NCBI RefSeq assembly: GCF_039539965.1
Contig: NZ_BAABED010000001.1
Location: 1,054,001 to 1,118,000 of the forward strand
Direction of reading: 5' to 3'
Length of the DNA stretch: 64,000 bases
Origin: Arthrobacter methylotrophus
GTDB lineage: Bacteria; Actinomycetota; Actinomycetes; Actinomycetales; Micrococcaceae
Shown: positions 16,263-25,152 of the stretch, in pieces
Numbering within the stretch: position 1 is the stretch's first letter
Layout of the letters: each line of letters starts with the position of its first letter
The notes under the pieces: generated by a model
What the model was told of the DNA's origin: nothing
What the model saw: only the letters and a program-made list of their open reading frames with translations
Databases searched by the model: none
Made by a program: the position numbers and the translations under genes

Positions 16263-17741
16263 GTGGAGTGGCTTCTCCTTCTCTCCGGCGTGCTCCTGAT
16301 TCTGGGCACGGGCTTCTTTGTCGCCGTCGAGTTTTCCCTCGTGGCACTCGACCAAGCAACAGTCCAAAGAGCCGTCGACGGCGGCGATCCCGCCGCTGCG
16401 GCGCTGCTCAAATGTTTGAAGTCCCTTTCCACGCAGCTATCAAGCTGCCAATTGGGGATCACTCTCACTACGTTATTGACCGGCTTCGTGATGGAGCCCT
16501 CCGTTGGCCGTTTGCTGCACGGGCCGCTGCTCTGGGCCGGACTGCCCGAGGCTGCCGCGCAGTCCTTGTCGCTCATCCTCGCCATGACCTTCGCAACCGT
16601 GTTGTCGATGCTGATCGGCGAGCTGGTCCCCAAAAACATGGCCATAGCCTTGGCGTTTCCGTTGGGCAGGGCGTTGGCACGCCCGCAGTTGGTGTTCACG
16701 GCCGTCTTCAAACCGGCGATCATGGTGCTCAACGGCTTCTCCAACAGGATGCTCAACCTCGTGGGACTTGAAGCAAAAGAAGAGATCTCGGGCGCCCGCT
16801 CGCCATCCGAGCTTGCCTCCTTGGTGCGCCGTTCCGCGGAGCTCGGAACCCTTGATGCCGGGACGGCCAACTTTGTGGCACGGACCCTGAAATTTTCGGC
16901 CCGTACGGCGGCCGATGTCATGACACCGCGTATCCGCGTGGAAACCATCGACGCCGAGCAGTCCGTCTCGGACATTATCGAGGCTGCCCGGCGTACCGGG
17001 TATTCACGCTTCCCGATCATCGGCGATTCCGCGGACGACATCCGCGGCGTGGTCCATATCAAGAAGGCGGTATCCGTCCCGTCGGAACGTCGGAGCAGGC
17101 TCCAGGCCGGTGCCATCATGTCCGAGGTCCTGAGGGTTCCCGAAACCATCCACCTTGACTCCCTGCTCCTTGAACTTCGCGAGGGCAACCTGCAACTCGC
17201 CGTCGTGCTTGATGAATACGGCGGAACCGCCGGGATCGCAACCCTTGAGGACTTGGTGGAGGAAATCGTCGGCGAAGTGGCGGATGAGCACGACAAAGTC
17301 CGGCCGGGATTGCTGCAAAGCGCTTCGGGTGACTGGTACTTCCCAGGACTCTTGCGCCCGGACGAGGTGAGCGAGCAGATCCCCGGCCTGACCGTCCCTG
17401 ATGACCCCGCCTACGAGACCGTGGGTGGTTTTGTCATGAGCCAATTGGGTCGGATCGCGGTCGTGGGCGACATCGTCGAGGCCGGCGGTGGCAGCCTTGC
17501 CGTCACCCGGATGGACGGCCGCCGGATCGACCGCATTTGCTTCCACCCCACGGCGCCGGAGCCCGACGGCGATGCGGATCACGAAAGTGCTGACCCTGGG
17601 GGAACTACGGAGCGCGCATCGACCGGCTGGCAAAGCCGCAAGCAAGCCAGCAAACGGTTAGGCAAGGGCGCCGGCAACTCGGCAGGCGACGCCGTCGGCA
17701 ACCCGGTAGCCAAAACCGCCCGCAGAGGACGTGCAGCATGA
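16263..17741 (+). CDS. CNNM/CBS domain membrane protein (hemolysin family), first of pair
   Basis: Integral membrane protein of 492 aa. An N-terminal DUF21/CNNM domain (about residues 1-190, four hydrophobic segments, GELVPKN motif) is followed by a pair of CBS domains (about 205-330) with FPIIGDSADDI and LDEYGGTAG, and by a CorC_HlyC domain (about 345-430). The tail is hydrophilic. Proteins of this family transport Mg2+ or Co2+; the 'hemolysin' name is historical. The GTG start gives the family's usual M-E-W-L-L-L beginning, so the longer frame upstream is rejected. It overlaps the next CNNM gene by four bases. Confidence 0.9.
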   Translation: MEWLLLLSGVLLILGTGFFVAVEFSLVALDQATVQRAVDGGDPAAAALLKCLKSLSTQLSSCQLGITLTTLLTGFVMEPSVGRLLHGPLLWAGLPEAAAQSLSLILAMTFATVLSMLIGELVPKNMAIALAFPLGRALARPQLVFTAVFKPAIMVLNGFSNRMLNLVGLEAKEEISGARSPSELASLVRRSAELGTLDAGTANFVARTLKFSARTAADVMTPRIRVETIDAEQSVSDIIEAARRTGYSRFPIIGDSADDIRGVVHIKKAVSVPSERRSRLQAGAIMSEVLRVPETIHLDSLLLELREGNLQLAVVLDEYGGTAGIATLEDLVEEIVGEVADEHDKVRPGLLQSASGDWYFPGLLRPDEVSEQIPGLTVPDDPAYETVGGFVMSQLGRIAVVGDIVEAGGGSLAVTRMDGRRIDRICFHPTAPEPDGDADHESADPGGTTERASTGWQSRKQASKRLGKGAGNSAGDAVGNPVAKTARRGRAA

Positions 17742-18805
17742 GCGACTGGGCAGGAATCTTGTGGCTCGTGGTGCTGTTGATCGGCAATGCCTTCTTTGTC
17801 GGTGCCGAGTTTGCCGTGATGTCCGCGCGCCGCAGCCAGATTGAGCCCTTGGCCCAAGACGGTTCAAAGCGCGCCCAGACCACGTTGCATGCTATGGAAA
17901 ATGTCTCTTTGATGCTGGCGTGCGCCCAGCTTGGCATTACCGTTTGTTCGCTGCTGATCCTCCTTGTCGCCGAGCCTGCGATCCACCATTTGCTGGGTGC
18001 GCCGTTGGAAACCCTCGGTGTCCCCGGTAAATTGGCGGACGTCATTGCTTTTGCGGTTGCATTGTTGGCGGTCACGTTCCTCCACGTGACGTTTGGCGAA
18101 ATGGTCCCCAAGAACATCTCGGTTTCCGTGGCAGACAAGGCGGCATTGCTGCTGGCGCCTCCGCTGGTCCATATCGCGAGGTTCGTGAAGCCGGTTATCT
18201 GGACGCTGAACTGGTTGGCCAACCACATTCTGCGCCTGATGAAGATCGAGCCGAAGGATGAGGTGACCTCCTCCTTCACGCTTGAGGAGGTGCAGTCGAT
18301 CGTCCAGGAATCGAGGCGTCACGGATTGGTGGACGACGATGCCGGCCTGCTGAGCGGCGCCTTGGAGTTTTCCGAGCACACCGCGGCGCACATCATGGTG
18401 CCGCTGGACAAGCTCGTGATGATGAAGCCCGGATCCACGCCGCGCGAACTGGAGAAGGCAGTGAGCCGCACGGGCTACTCCCGTTTCCCGGTGTTGGACG
18501 AGGACGGCGAGTTGACGGGTTATTTGCACATCAAGGACGTGCTTTCCATCCCGGAGGAAGGACGTCGCTATCCGATTGCGGAAAGCCGGATCCGTTCCCT
18601 CGTGAACCTTGCGCCGGAGGACGAGATTGAAGATGCCATGTCCGTCATGCAGCGGACCGGCTCGCATCTTGGCCGGGTTGTGGGCCCGGGTGGCGCGACA
18701 CTCGGGGTGTTGTTCCTGGAGGACGTCATCGAGCAGCTCGTTGGCGAGATCCGGGATGCCACCCAAGCCAGGGGGATCCGACGCTTTGGCGGATCGGAAT
18801 CCTAA
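17738..18805 (+). CDS. CNNM/CBS domain membrane protein (hemolysin family), second of pair
   Basis: Protein of 355 aa with CNNM domain (about residues 1-190, ending at the FGEMVPKNISV motif) and two CBS domains (about 210-335, with SRFPVLDEDGEL). It ends just after the CBS pair and lacks the CorC_HlyC domain of its partner. The ATGA overlap with the upstream gene implies coupled translation, and tandem CNNM pairs of unequal length are common in actinobacteria, perhaps forming a heteromer. Likely role is divalent-cation transport, inferred from family. Its stop codon lies inside the 27-bp palindrome of the znuA control region. Confidence 0.9.
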   Translation: MSDWAGILWLVVLLIGNAFFVGAEFAVMSARRSQIEPLAQDGSKRAQTTLHAMENVSLMLACAQLGITVCSLLILLVAEPAIHHLLGAPLETLGVPGKLADVIAFAVALLAVTFLHVTFGEMVPKNISVSVADKAALLLAPPLVHIARFVKPVIWTLNWLANHILRLMKIEPKDEVTSSFTLEEVQSIVQESRRHGLVDDDAGLLSGALEFSEHTAAHIMVPLDKLVMMKPGSTPRELEKAVSRTGYSRFPVLDEDGELTGYLHIKDVLSIPEEGRRYPIAESRIRSLVNLAPEDEIEDAMSVMQRTGSHLGRVVGPGGATLGVLFLEDVIEQLVGEIRDATQARGIRRFGGSES

Positions 18806-18835
18806 ATAGGAATCATTCCCATTTAGGGGTACACT
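18801..18835 (+). promoter_or_regulatory. 27-bp palindrome (probable Zur operator) and -10 of znuA
   Basis: Near-perfect 27-bp palindrome at 18801-18827: arms CCTAAAT / ATTTAGG, inner GGAAT / ATTCC around a central C, with only one unpaired position per side. It is A/T-rich against a GC-rich background, as Fur-family sites usually are. TACACT at 18830-18835 is a fair -10 hexamer, so a bound repressor would cover the -35. Zur is encoded 3 kb away, converging on the same locus, which makes it the obvious ligand. Confidence 0.75.
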
Positions 18836-18881
18836 CGTTGAGTTCCCTGTTGTGTTTGATTCGGTAGATCCGAGGTTTCCC

Positions 18882-19835
18882 GTGCGTCACGCTGCCGCCC
18901 GTTTTTCCCTTGCCACAGTGCCTTCCGCATGCGCGGCAGTTGCCGTCCTGCTATCCGGCTGCGCCGCACCTGCCGGGACAGCGCCGTCGTCGCCCTCCGG
19001 GGTGATTGACGTGGTCGCCTCCACCAGCGTTTATGGCGATATCGCCAAGAGCGTCGGAGGAGACAAGGTGTCAGTGACCTCCATCATCAGCAAGACGAGC
19101 CAGGATCCGCACTCCTATGAGGCAAGCACCCAGGACAAGCTGGCCATATCCAAGGCCGGACTGGTGATTGACAACGGCGCAGGTTACGACGATTTCTTCA
19201 GCAAGCTGAGCGATGACAGCAAGCTCCCCGCCGACAAAGTCATCACTGCCGTCAACGTGTCCGGACTCCTTCCGACGGCTGGCTCGGGCGCTTCCGCCAA
19301 GGTGCCCGAAGGGTTCAACGAGCATGTCTGGTATGACTTCGACGCCATGGGCAAGGTGGCCGATACTGTGGCTGCGAAGCTCGGGAGCCTGGACTCCGCC
19401 GAGGCGAAGACCTTCACTGCCAACGCGGACAAGTTCAAGTCTTCCCTGACCGCGCTCAAGACCAAGTTGGCTGAGATCAAGTCTTCCAAGGGTTCCGCTC
19501 CAGTAGCCGTCACCGAACCGGTACCGGGCTATCTGCTCGACGCTGCCGGGCTGGAAAACAAAACTCCTGAAGCCTTTAGCCATGCCATCGAGGTCGGCTC
19601 GGACGTTCCACCGGCGGCAGTCAAGGAAACGAGTGACTTGCTGACTTCGAAGTCCGTTCGGTTCTTGGCCTACAACGAGCAGACGTCCAGTCCGGAGACG
19701 GAAAAGCTTAAGGCTGCCGCAGCCACGGCCGGAGTTCCCGTGGTCGCTTTCACCGAGACGCTTCCGGAAGGCAAGGACTACCTCGCCTGGATGACGGACA
19801 ACGTCAACAACGTTGCCGCAGCACTCAACAAGTAA
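18882..19835 (+). CDS. znuA: zinc ABC transporter substrate-binding lipoprotein ZnuA-like
   Basis: Extracytoplasmic metal-binding lipoprotein of 317 aa, cluster A-I (ZnuA/TroA) family. The signal peptide ends in a lipobox LSGC with Cys27. Metal-ligand regions are DPHSYEAS (about residues 70-77) and NEHVWYD (about 145-151), and the C-terminal half carries the paired Rossmann-like lobe. There is no long His-rich loop. The GTG at 18882, preceded by GAGG, gives a clean signal peptide; an in-frame GTG ten codons earlier is possible. It leads znuACB behind the probable Zur box. Zinc is inferred from the Zur context; manganese is possible. Confidence 0.9.
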   Translation: MRHAAARFSLATVPSACAAVAVLLSGCAAPAGTAPSSPSGVIDVVASTSVYGDIAKSVGGDKVSVTSIISKTSQDPHSYEASTQDKLAISKAGLVIDNGAGYDDFFSKLSDDSKLPADKVITAVNVSGLLPTAGSGASAKVPEGFNEHVWYDFDAMGKVADTVAAKLGSLDSAEAKTFTANADKFKSSLTALKTKLAEIKSSKGSAPVAVTEPVPGYLLDAAGLENKTPEAFSHAIEVGSDVPPAAVKETSDLLTSKSVRFLAYNEQTSSPETEKLKAAAATAGVPVVAFTETLPEGKDYLAWMTDNVNNVAAALNK

Positions 19836-19863
19836 ACGGCATTTGGCAAGATTGTCAGCTGAT

Positions 19864-19908
19864 AGGCCCCGCAATCGTCCTAAGATGTACAGGGCGGCTG
19901 CGGGGCCT
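19864..19908 (+). other. stem-loop between znuA and znuC
   Basis: Perfect 10-bp stem (AGGCCCCGCA / TGCGGGGCCT) with a 25-base loop, 30 bp past the znuA stop; no T-run follows. It could slow or partly terminate transcription so that the binding protein is made in excess over znuCB, or protect the znuA mRNA end. Confidence 0.55.
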
Positions 19909-19991
19909 TATGCGTTCCAAGTGCAGGGTGCTATTCATGCGCAAGCCAACAGCAACACAGCTTTGCAAAACCCACGGATCGAGGATTCTTT

Positions 19992-20807
19992 TTGACACCG
20001 GTAGTGAGCCTTCGCGGTGCGGGCCTTCAGTTTGGCCAGCGGGCCCTCTGGAAGGACCTCGATGTGGACATCCAGGCGGGTGAGTTCTTCGCCGTGCTCG
20101 GTCCCAACGGCAGTGGCAAGACCAGTTTCCTCAAGGTCCTCCTCGGTTTGCAGCGGCTCCACTCGGGGACAGTGACTGTGGGTGGGCAACCCGTGGAACG
20201 AGGCAGCCGAAAGATCGGTTACATTCCGCAGCAGAAGTCGTTTTCTTCGGACATACCCCTGCGGGCCAGGGATCTGGTAGCCCTCGGCGTCGACGGCCAC
20301 CGCTGGGGCCTGCGGATCAATGCCAAAGCCGTCAATGACCGCGTCGATGCTCTCCTGGAGCTGGTGGGGGCGAGCGACTACGCCCGCGTGCCGCTTGGCC
20401 AGTTGTCCGGCGGAGAGCAGCAGCGGCTCCGTGTTGCCCAGGCGTTGGCCGCCGAACCCGAACTCTTGCTATGTGATGAACCGCTGCTGTCTTTGGACCT
20501 GCGCCACCAGCAGGCGGTCAGCTCCCTCATCAATCAGCAATGCCACGAGCGGAACAGCGCCGTGGTGTTCGTGACCCATGAAATCAACCCCGTCATCGAC
20601 TACGTGGACCGTGTCCTCTATCTCGCAGGCGGTAGGTTCCGGGTGGGAACACCGCAGGAGGTCATGACGACCGAAGTCCTCTCGGAGCTGTACAACAGCA
20701 ATGTGGAAGTCATCCGCGCGAACGGCAGGATCGTCGTCGTCGGGCTTCCCGACGCCACCACCCACTATCACGATGACGCGTACGCCGGCGTGGAGGAGGG
20801 CCACTAA
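19992..20807 (+). CDS. znuC: zinc ABC transporter ATP-binding protein ZnuC-like
   Basis: ATPase of the zinc importer, 271 aa. Walker A GPNGSGKT (about 37-44), the Q-loop IPQQKS, the signature LSGGEQQR (about 138-145), Walker B LLLCDEP and the H-loop VTHE are all intact. A C-terminal extension contains HYHDDAY and a final His, possibly weak metal contacts. The start is TTG after GAGG; an in-frame GTG four codons later is the alternative. It sits in znuACB, with one base between its stop and the znuB ATG. Confidence 0.93.
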   Translation: MTPVVSLRGAGLQFGQRALWKDLDVDIQAGEFFAVLGPNGSGKTSFLKVLLGLQRLHSGTVTVGGQPVERGSRKIGYIPQQKSFSSDIPLRARDLVALGVDGHRWGLRINAKAVNDRVDALLELVGASDYARVPLGQLSGGEQQRLRVAQALAAEPELLLCDEPLLSLDLRHQQAVSSLINQQCHERNSAVVFVTHEINPVIDYVDRVLYLAGGRFRVGTPQEVMTTEVLSELYNSNVEVIRANGRIVVVGLPDATTHYHDDAYAGVEEGH

Positions 20808-21725
20808 ATGGATCTCGGCAGCATCCTGCACACCATCTTCAACTTTGAAAACTACGGCGAATTGCTGGCTCTTGTGCAGAATTCCCTGTGGGCTGGAGCC
20901 GTCCTTGGCCTCCTCGGCGGGCTCGTCGGCACCTTTGTCATGAAAAGGGATCTCGCTTTCGCGGTGCACGGCATCTCGGAGCTGTCCTTCGCCGGTGCCT
21001 CTTTCGCCTTGCTGATCGGCGCGGACATCATTTTCGGTTCGCTCGCAGGATCCGTTGCGGCCGCATTGCTGCTCGGACTCATGGGTGCCAAGGCGCGGGA
21101 AAAGAACTCAATCATTGGCGTCATCATGCCGTTCGGGCTGGGCCTTGGCATCTTGTTCCTGGCCCTCTACCAAGGCCGGGCGGCCAACAAGTTCGGGCTC
21201 CTGACCGGTCAGATCGTGTCCGTTGACACGGTGCAGCTCCAAGCCCTCGTGGGCACAGCCGTGGTGGTCATGATCGCCTTGGCTGCCATGTGGCGTCCGC
21301 TCAGCTTTGCCAGCGTCGACCCGGAGATGGCGGAGGCCAGGGGCGTTCCTGTCCGTGGCTTGGCGATTGCCTTCATGGTGTTGCTTGGCGTGAGCGTCGC
21401 CTTGTCCATCCAGATCGTTGGCGCACTCCTGGTGCTGGCGCTCCTGATCACCCCGGCCGCGGCCGCCCTGCGGGTGACCACGTCGCCGCGGCTCGTGGTC
21501 TTGTTGAGCGTGCTTTTTGCCATCACGGCGACGGTGGGTGGCATCCTCCTGGCGCTCGGCAGCAGGATTCCCATCAGCCCGTACGTCACCACGTTGTCGT
21601 TCCTGATTTATGTGGTGTGCCGGATCATCGGCAACATACGCGCCAAACAGGGAATCAACGGCAGGGTGGTCCGTCCCCACGCCGCCACCGGCCAAGCAAT
21701 GGAAGACCGGACGGTAGCCGGCTAG
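20808..21725 (+). CDS. znuB: zinc ABC transporter permease ZnuB-like
   Basis: Membrane channel subunit of the zinc importer, 305 aa, with about eight or nine hydrophobic helices. The ABC-3 family pattern is clear, including GLVGTFVMKRDLAF near residue 40 and the helix-rich VGALLVLALLITPAAAALR (about 205-225) that contacts the ATPase. The gene converges on zur, and the two stop codons share bases (overlap 21722-21725). Confidence 0.94.
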   Translation: MDLGSILHTIFNFENYGELLALVQNSLWAGAVLGLLGGLVGTFVMKRDLAFAVHGISELSFAGASFALLIGADIIFGSLAGSVAAALLLGLMGAKAREKNSIIGVIMPFGLGLGILFLALYQGRAANKFGLLTGQIVSVDTVQLQALVGTAVVVMIALAAMWRPLSFASVDPEMAEARGVPVRGLAIAFMVLLGVSVALSIQIVGALLVLALLITPAAAALRVTTSPRLVVLLSVLFAITATVGGILLALGSRIPISPYVTTLSFLIYVVCRIIGNIRAKQGINGRVVRPHAATGQAMEDRTVAG

Positions 21726-22216
21726 AGCTCGCCCGCAGCCTTCTTTGCAGTGCACTCGCGACAGAGCCCGAAAATCTCCACGGTGTGCGCCACCTCGGTG
21801 TAGCCGTTTTCGGCCGCTACCCGAGCGGCCCACGTCTCGACCGCCGGGGCCTCCACCTCGACGGCCTTGCCGCAATTGCGGCACAGCAAGTGATGGTGGT
21901 GGCCGGTCACGGCACAGCGGCGGTAGACGGCTTCACCGTCGGAATTGCGAAGGACGTCGATGAGCCCGTCGTCGGCAAGCGACTGCAGAATGCGGTAGGC
22001 AGTCGCCAGGGACACCGAAACGCCCTTGTTCTGGAGCAGCCTGTACAGCTCCTGGGTACTCACGAAATCGTCCAGTTCGTCCAAGGCCGCGCTGACGGCC
22101 AGGCGCTGCTTGGTGACCCGCTGCTCCTTGATCGCAGGATCCTTGACTGCAGGATCCTTCGCGGCCGGAAGCGGCTGGGGTGCGGGCCCGGACGTGGCGG
22201 CAGTGGCGCCGTGTGA
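21722..22216 (-). CDS. zur: Fur-family zinc uptake regulator Zur
   Basis: Zinc-responsive repressor of about 164 aa counted from the ATG at 22216. In-frame ATGs at 22228 and 22258 would lengthen it to 168 or 178 aa. The Fur winged helix (about residues 25-100, VSLATAYRILQSLADDG) is followed by the metal domain with GHHHHLLCRNCG and GLCRECT: two Cys-x2-Cys pairs for structural zinc and a His cluster for sensing. A Pro/Ala/Lys-rich N-terminal tail of about 30 residues precedes the fold. It is placed tail to tail with znuACB, the classic Zur setting, and the znuA promoter has a matching palindrome. Confidence 0.88.
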   Translation of the reverse strand, partial: SHGATAATSGPAPQPLPAAKDPAVKDPAIKEQRVTKQRLAVSAALDELDDFVSTQELYRLLQNKGVSVSLATAYRILQSLADDGLIDVLRNSDGEAVYRRCAVTGHHHHLLCRNCGKAVEVEAPAVETWAARVAAENGYTEVAHTVEIFGLCRECTAKKAAGEL

Positions 22217-22327
22217 CATTCGTGGCCTCATTTCGATGTGGATGTTCGCAAACACCAAGATTACCAGCCGGGACGCTTAACGACCGGTTCGTGGACACCG
22301 CAGGAGGCTCGGTCCTAGGCTGGCTGC

Positions 22328-22984
22328 ATGAAGCTCACCAAGTTCACCCATGCGTGCGTCCGCCTGCAAAAGGACAACCAGGTCCTCGTGATCGACCCCG
22401 GCACTTTTTCCGAGTCCGGAGAAGCCCTGGCAGGCGCCCACGCGGTGCTGATCACCCACGAGCACGCAGACCACGTGGACGTAGACGCCGTCGTCGAAGC
22501 GCTGAGGGGAAACCCAGGACTGCAGGTGCACGCACCCGCGGGCGTCGCGGCCCAGCTGGCCGCGAAGGCGGGCGACGACGGCAGCCGGGTGCACGCCGTC
22601 GAACCCGGCATTTCCTTTGAAACGGGCGGCTTCGCGATACGTTCCTTCGGAGGGCAGCATGCCCTCATCCACGCCCAGATTCCAGTGGTGGCCAACATCG
22701 GTTACCTCGTGGACGAAAACGTCTTCCACCCCGGGGATTCCTTTGTTGTCCCGGATGGCATTGACGTCAAGACCCTCCTCGTTCCGATTCACGCGCCGTG
22801 GTCGAAGGTGGGTGAGGTGGTTGACTTCGTGATCTCGGTCCGGGCACCCAAGGCCTATCCGGTGCACGATGGCTTGCTCAACGAATTCGGACGCGGTTTG
22901 GTGGAAGGACACGTGACCCGGATTGGTGCGAAGTACGGGACGAGCTATGCGCGGTTGTCGCCACGGGAATCGGTGGAGGTCTAG
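22328..22984 (+). CDS. MBL-fold metallo-hydrolase, UlaG-like
   Basis: Cytosolic metal-dependent hydrolase of 218 aa. The metallo-beta-lactamase motif THEHADH (about residues 42-48) supplies the H-x-H-x-D-H ligands, with further His in GGQHALIH and in VHDG near the C-terminus. The KFTHACVRL opening is typical of the UlaG/YtnP-like group. The substrate is unknown. It has its own short upstream region next to zur and converges on the cysteine desulfhydrase gene. Confidence 0.87.
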   Translation: MKLTKFTHACVRLQKDNQVLVIDPGTFSESGEALAGAHAVLITHEHADHVDVDAVVEALRGNPGLQVHAPAGVAAQLAAKAGDDGSRVHAVEPGISFETGGFAIRSFGGQHALIHAQIPVVANIGYLVDENVFHPGDSFVVPDGIDVKTLLVPIHAPWSKVGEVVDFVISVRAPKAYPVHDGLLNEFGRGLVEGHVTRIGAKYGTSYARLSPRESVEV

Positions 22985-23002
22985 CTCAGTCCGCCCGGTC
23001 TT

Positions 23003-24091
23003 CTACCTGTTGCTTGGCCACGTGCCTGTCTCGAAGAAATCGGCCAGGATAGCCTCGTAAGGGGCAGGGTCCAAGCCGCGCTCGGCAATCCAGTCCGGGT
23101 TGTAGTAGCTTCCCGCGTAGCGATCGCCGGCGTCGCACATGAGCGACACAATGCTGCCGCGCTTTCCTTGGGCCCTCATGTCTGAAAGCAACTGGCAGAC
23201 GCCCCACAGGTTGGTTCCCGTCGAGGGCCCTGCATGCAGGCCGGCCAGCCGGCGCAAGTGACGCATGGCGGCCACCGATGCGGCGTCGGGAACCTGGATC
23301 ATGGTGTCGATGACAGCCGGGACAAAGCTGGGCTCCATGCGCGGGCGTCCGATGCCTTCGATCCTGGACGGCATGCCCGTCGAGTAGTCCGATACGCCGT
23401 CGCGCCAACCGGGATAGAAAGCGGAATTTTCGGGATCGACCACGGCCAGCCGTGTGTTGTGGCAGCGGTAGCGCAGATACCGGCCGATGGTTGCACTGGT
23501 CCCGCCGGTGCCGGCGCCCACGACGATCCATTCTGGTATCGGATGCTCTTCGAGGGCGAGTTGCTCAAAGATCGATTCCGCGATGTTGTTGTTGCCCCGC
23601 CAATCGGTAGCGCGCTCGGCGAAGGTGAATTGGTCCATATAGTAACCGCCGGACGTGCGGGCAACCTCCTCCGCCACGGCGTAGACCTCGGAGGCGTGGT
23701 CCACCAGCAGGCAGGCGCCCCCGAACTCTTCGATGAGGGCGATTTTTTCCGGGCTGGTGGTTCGGGTCATCACGGCGATGAAGGGAAGCCCGATGAGCCT
23801 GGCAAAGTATGCTTCAGAGACTGCGGTGCTGCCGCTCGAAGCCTCCACAATGGTGGTACCGTCCGCGATCCAGCCGTTGACCAGGCCATAAAGGAAGAGT
23901 GAGCGGGCCAATCGATGTTTGAGGCTGCCGGAGCGGTGTGTGGACTCGTCCTTGAGGTAGAGCTGGACGCCCCAATGCTCGGGGAGCGGCACGGCATAGA
24001 GGTGCGTGTCCGCCGAACGGTTGTTCTCGGCTTCGATCCGTCGGATTGCCTCGCTGGCCCATGCTCGGTCCTGCTTGCGTAGAGTGCTCAC
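23003..24091 (-). CDS. cds1: Cds1-type PLP-dependent L-cysteine desulfhydrase
   Basis: PLP enzyme of 362 aa in the cysteine synthase fold. The Schiff-base lysine is in SGSLKHR (Lys58), the substrate loop is SSGSTAVS, and the phosphate loop is [12 protein letters not shown]. It resembles the actinobacterial group that includes M. tuberculosis Cds1 (Rv3684), which splits cysteine to H2S, pyruvate and ammonia, rather than CysK. Several long insertions separate it from CysK/CysM. It is divergent from the sulfurtransferase gene, sharing a 115-bp promoter region, so both may belong to sulfide/cysteine handling. Cysteine synthase activity cannot be excluded. Confidence 0.85.
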   Translation of the reverse strand: MSTLRKQDRAWASEAIRRIEAENNRSADTHLYAVPLPEHWGVQLYLKDESTHRSGSLKHRLARSLFLYGLVNGWIADGTTIVEASSGSTAVSEAYFARLIGLPFIAVMTRTTSPEKIALIEEFGGACLLVDHASEVYAVAEEVARTSGGYYMDQFTFAERATDWRGNNNIAESIFEQLALEEHPIPEWIVVGAGTGGTSATIGRYLRYRCHNTRLAVVDPENSAFYPGWRDGVSDYSTGMPSRIEGIGRPRMEPSFVPAVIDTMIQVPDAASVAAMRHLRRLAGLHAGPSTGTNLWGVCQLLSDMRAQGKRGSIVSLMCDAGDRYAGSYYNPDWIAERGLDPAPYEAILADFFETGTWPSNR

Positions 24092-24206
24092 CGAACCAGC
24101 CTACCGGCGTCGCCTTCCGCCAAGGATAGGCTGGTAGCCGCTTGGCGGGTGCACGGCAGCTGCCTCGAAGTCGTTTGGTAGCCATAAGCAAAACGAAGGA
24201 GATTCG

Positions 24207-25061
24207 ATGGCCACCCTCATTGACGTAGCTGCGCTCAAGGACCGCATGGATGCGGGCAAGCGAACCGTGTTGCTCGATGTTCGGTGGGTGTTGGGCGATC
24301 CGCACGGCCATTCGCACTTCCGTCAGGCGCATATCCCCGGGGCGGTCTATGTGGACTTGCATGACGAGCTTGCCGATCCCTCAGCCGAGGGCCAGGGCAG
24401 GCACCCTTTGCCGCCCACCGCCGCCCTGCAGCGAAGCGCGCGTGCTTGGGGGATCAACGACGGCGATACCGTGGTTGCGTACGACGACACCGGGAGCACT
24501 GCGGCGGCGCGGTTGTGGTGGCTGCTCCGGGACGCCGGTTTCCCTTCCGTCTTCCTGCTCGACGGCGGATTGGGCGCCTGGCGCGCGGCCGGCCTCCCCT
24601 TGGCGCAGGACGAGCAACCACCGGTTCCGGGCGACGTCGTGCTTGGACACGGCCACATGGATGTCATCACCATGGACGAGGCGGCGGACTGGCACAACGA
24701 CGGAATTCTTCTCGATGCCCGGGCCGGGGAGCGATACCGCGGCGAAATCGAACCTATTGATCCGCGCGCGGGACACATTCCGGGCGCGTTGAGCGCTCCT
24801 ACTGCGGGCAACCTCGGACCGGACGGAACGTTCCTCCGTGCAGCCCAGCTCCGCAACCGATTTGCAGCCCTGGGTATCGGCGAGGGCAGCAAGGTAGCGG
24901 TCTACTGCGGCTCCGGCGTTACGGCTGCCCACGAAATCGCCGCCCTCGAAATTGCCGGGTTCAGGGCGGCACTGTTCCCGGGTTCCTTTTCGCAATGGTC
25001 TTCGCTGGACTCCAATCCCGTGGTCACCGGAGCTGCGCCCCTGGGCACTCCGGGTCAGTGA
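24207..25061 (+). CDS. sseA: thiosulfate/3-mercaptopyruvate sulfurtransferase
   Basis: Two-domain rhodanese of 284 aa. The N-terminal non-catalytic domain spans about residues 1-135, and the C-terminal catalytic domain carries CGSGVTA with the persulfide Cys234. This loop is the mercaptopyruvate-sulfurtransferase type; thiosulfate sulfurtransferases usually have a basic residue here. A strong AAGGAG precedes the ATG. It is divergent from cds1. Confidence 0.92.
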   Translation: MATLIDVAALKDRMDAGKRTVLLDVRWVLGDPHGHSHFRQAHIPGAVYVDLHDELADPSAEGQGRHPLPPTAALQRSARAWGINDGDTVVAYDDTGSTAAARLWWLLRDAGFPSVFLLDGGLGAWRAAGLPLAQDEQPPVPGDVVLGHGHMDVITMDEAADWHNDGILLDARAGERYRGEIEPIDPRAGHIPGALSAPTAGNLGPDGTFLRAAQLRNRFAALGIGEGSKVAVYCGSGVTAAHEIAALEIAGFRAALFPGSFSQWSSLDSNPVVTGAAPLGTPGQ

Positions 25062-25152
25062 GTCTTGGTTGGAGTGAGTCTCATCTGGAGTGAAGGCGGC
25101 GCCTGGCGGCGCGGAGTGGCAAATAATCAGCCCGCAGGGGTAGCGTCGAAGC

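Noticed and set aside
16021..16263. 80-codon plus-strand frame ending TAGTG on the CNNM start
   Set aside because: Composition looks like GC-rich non-coding DNA and no ribosome site precedes it, though coupling by TAGTG is tempting.
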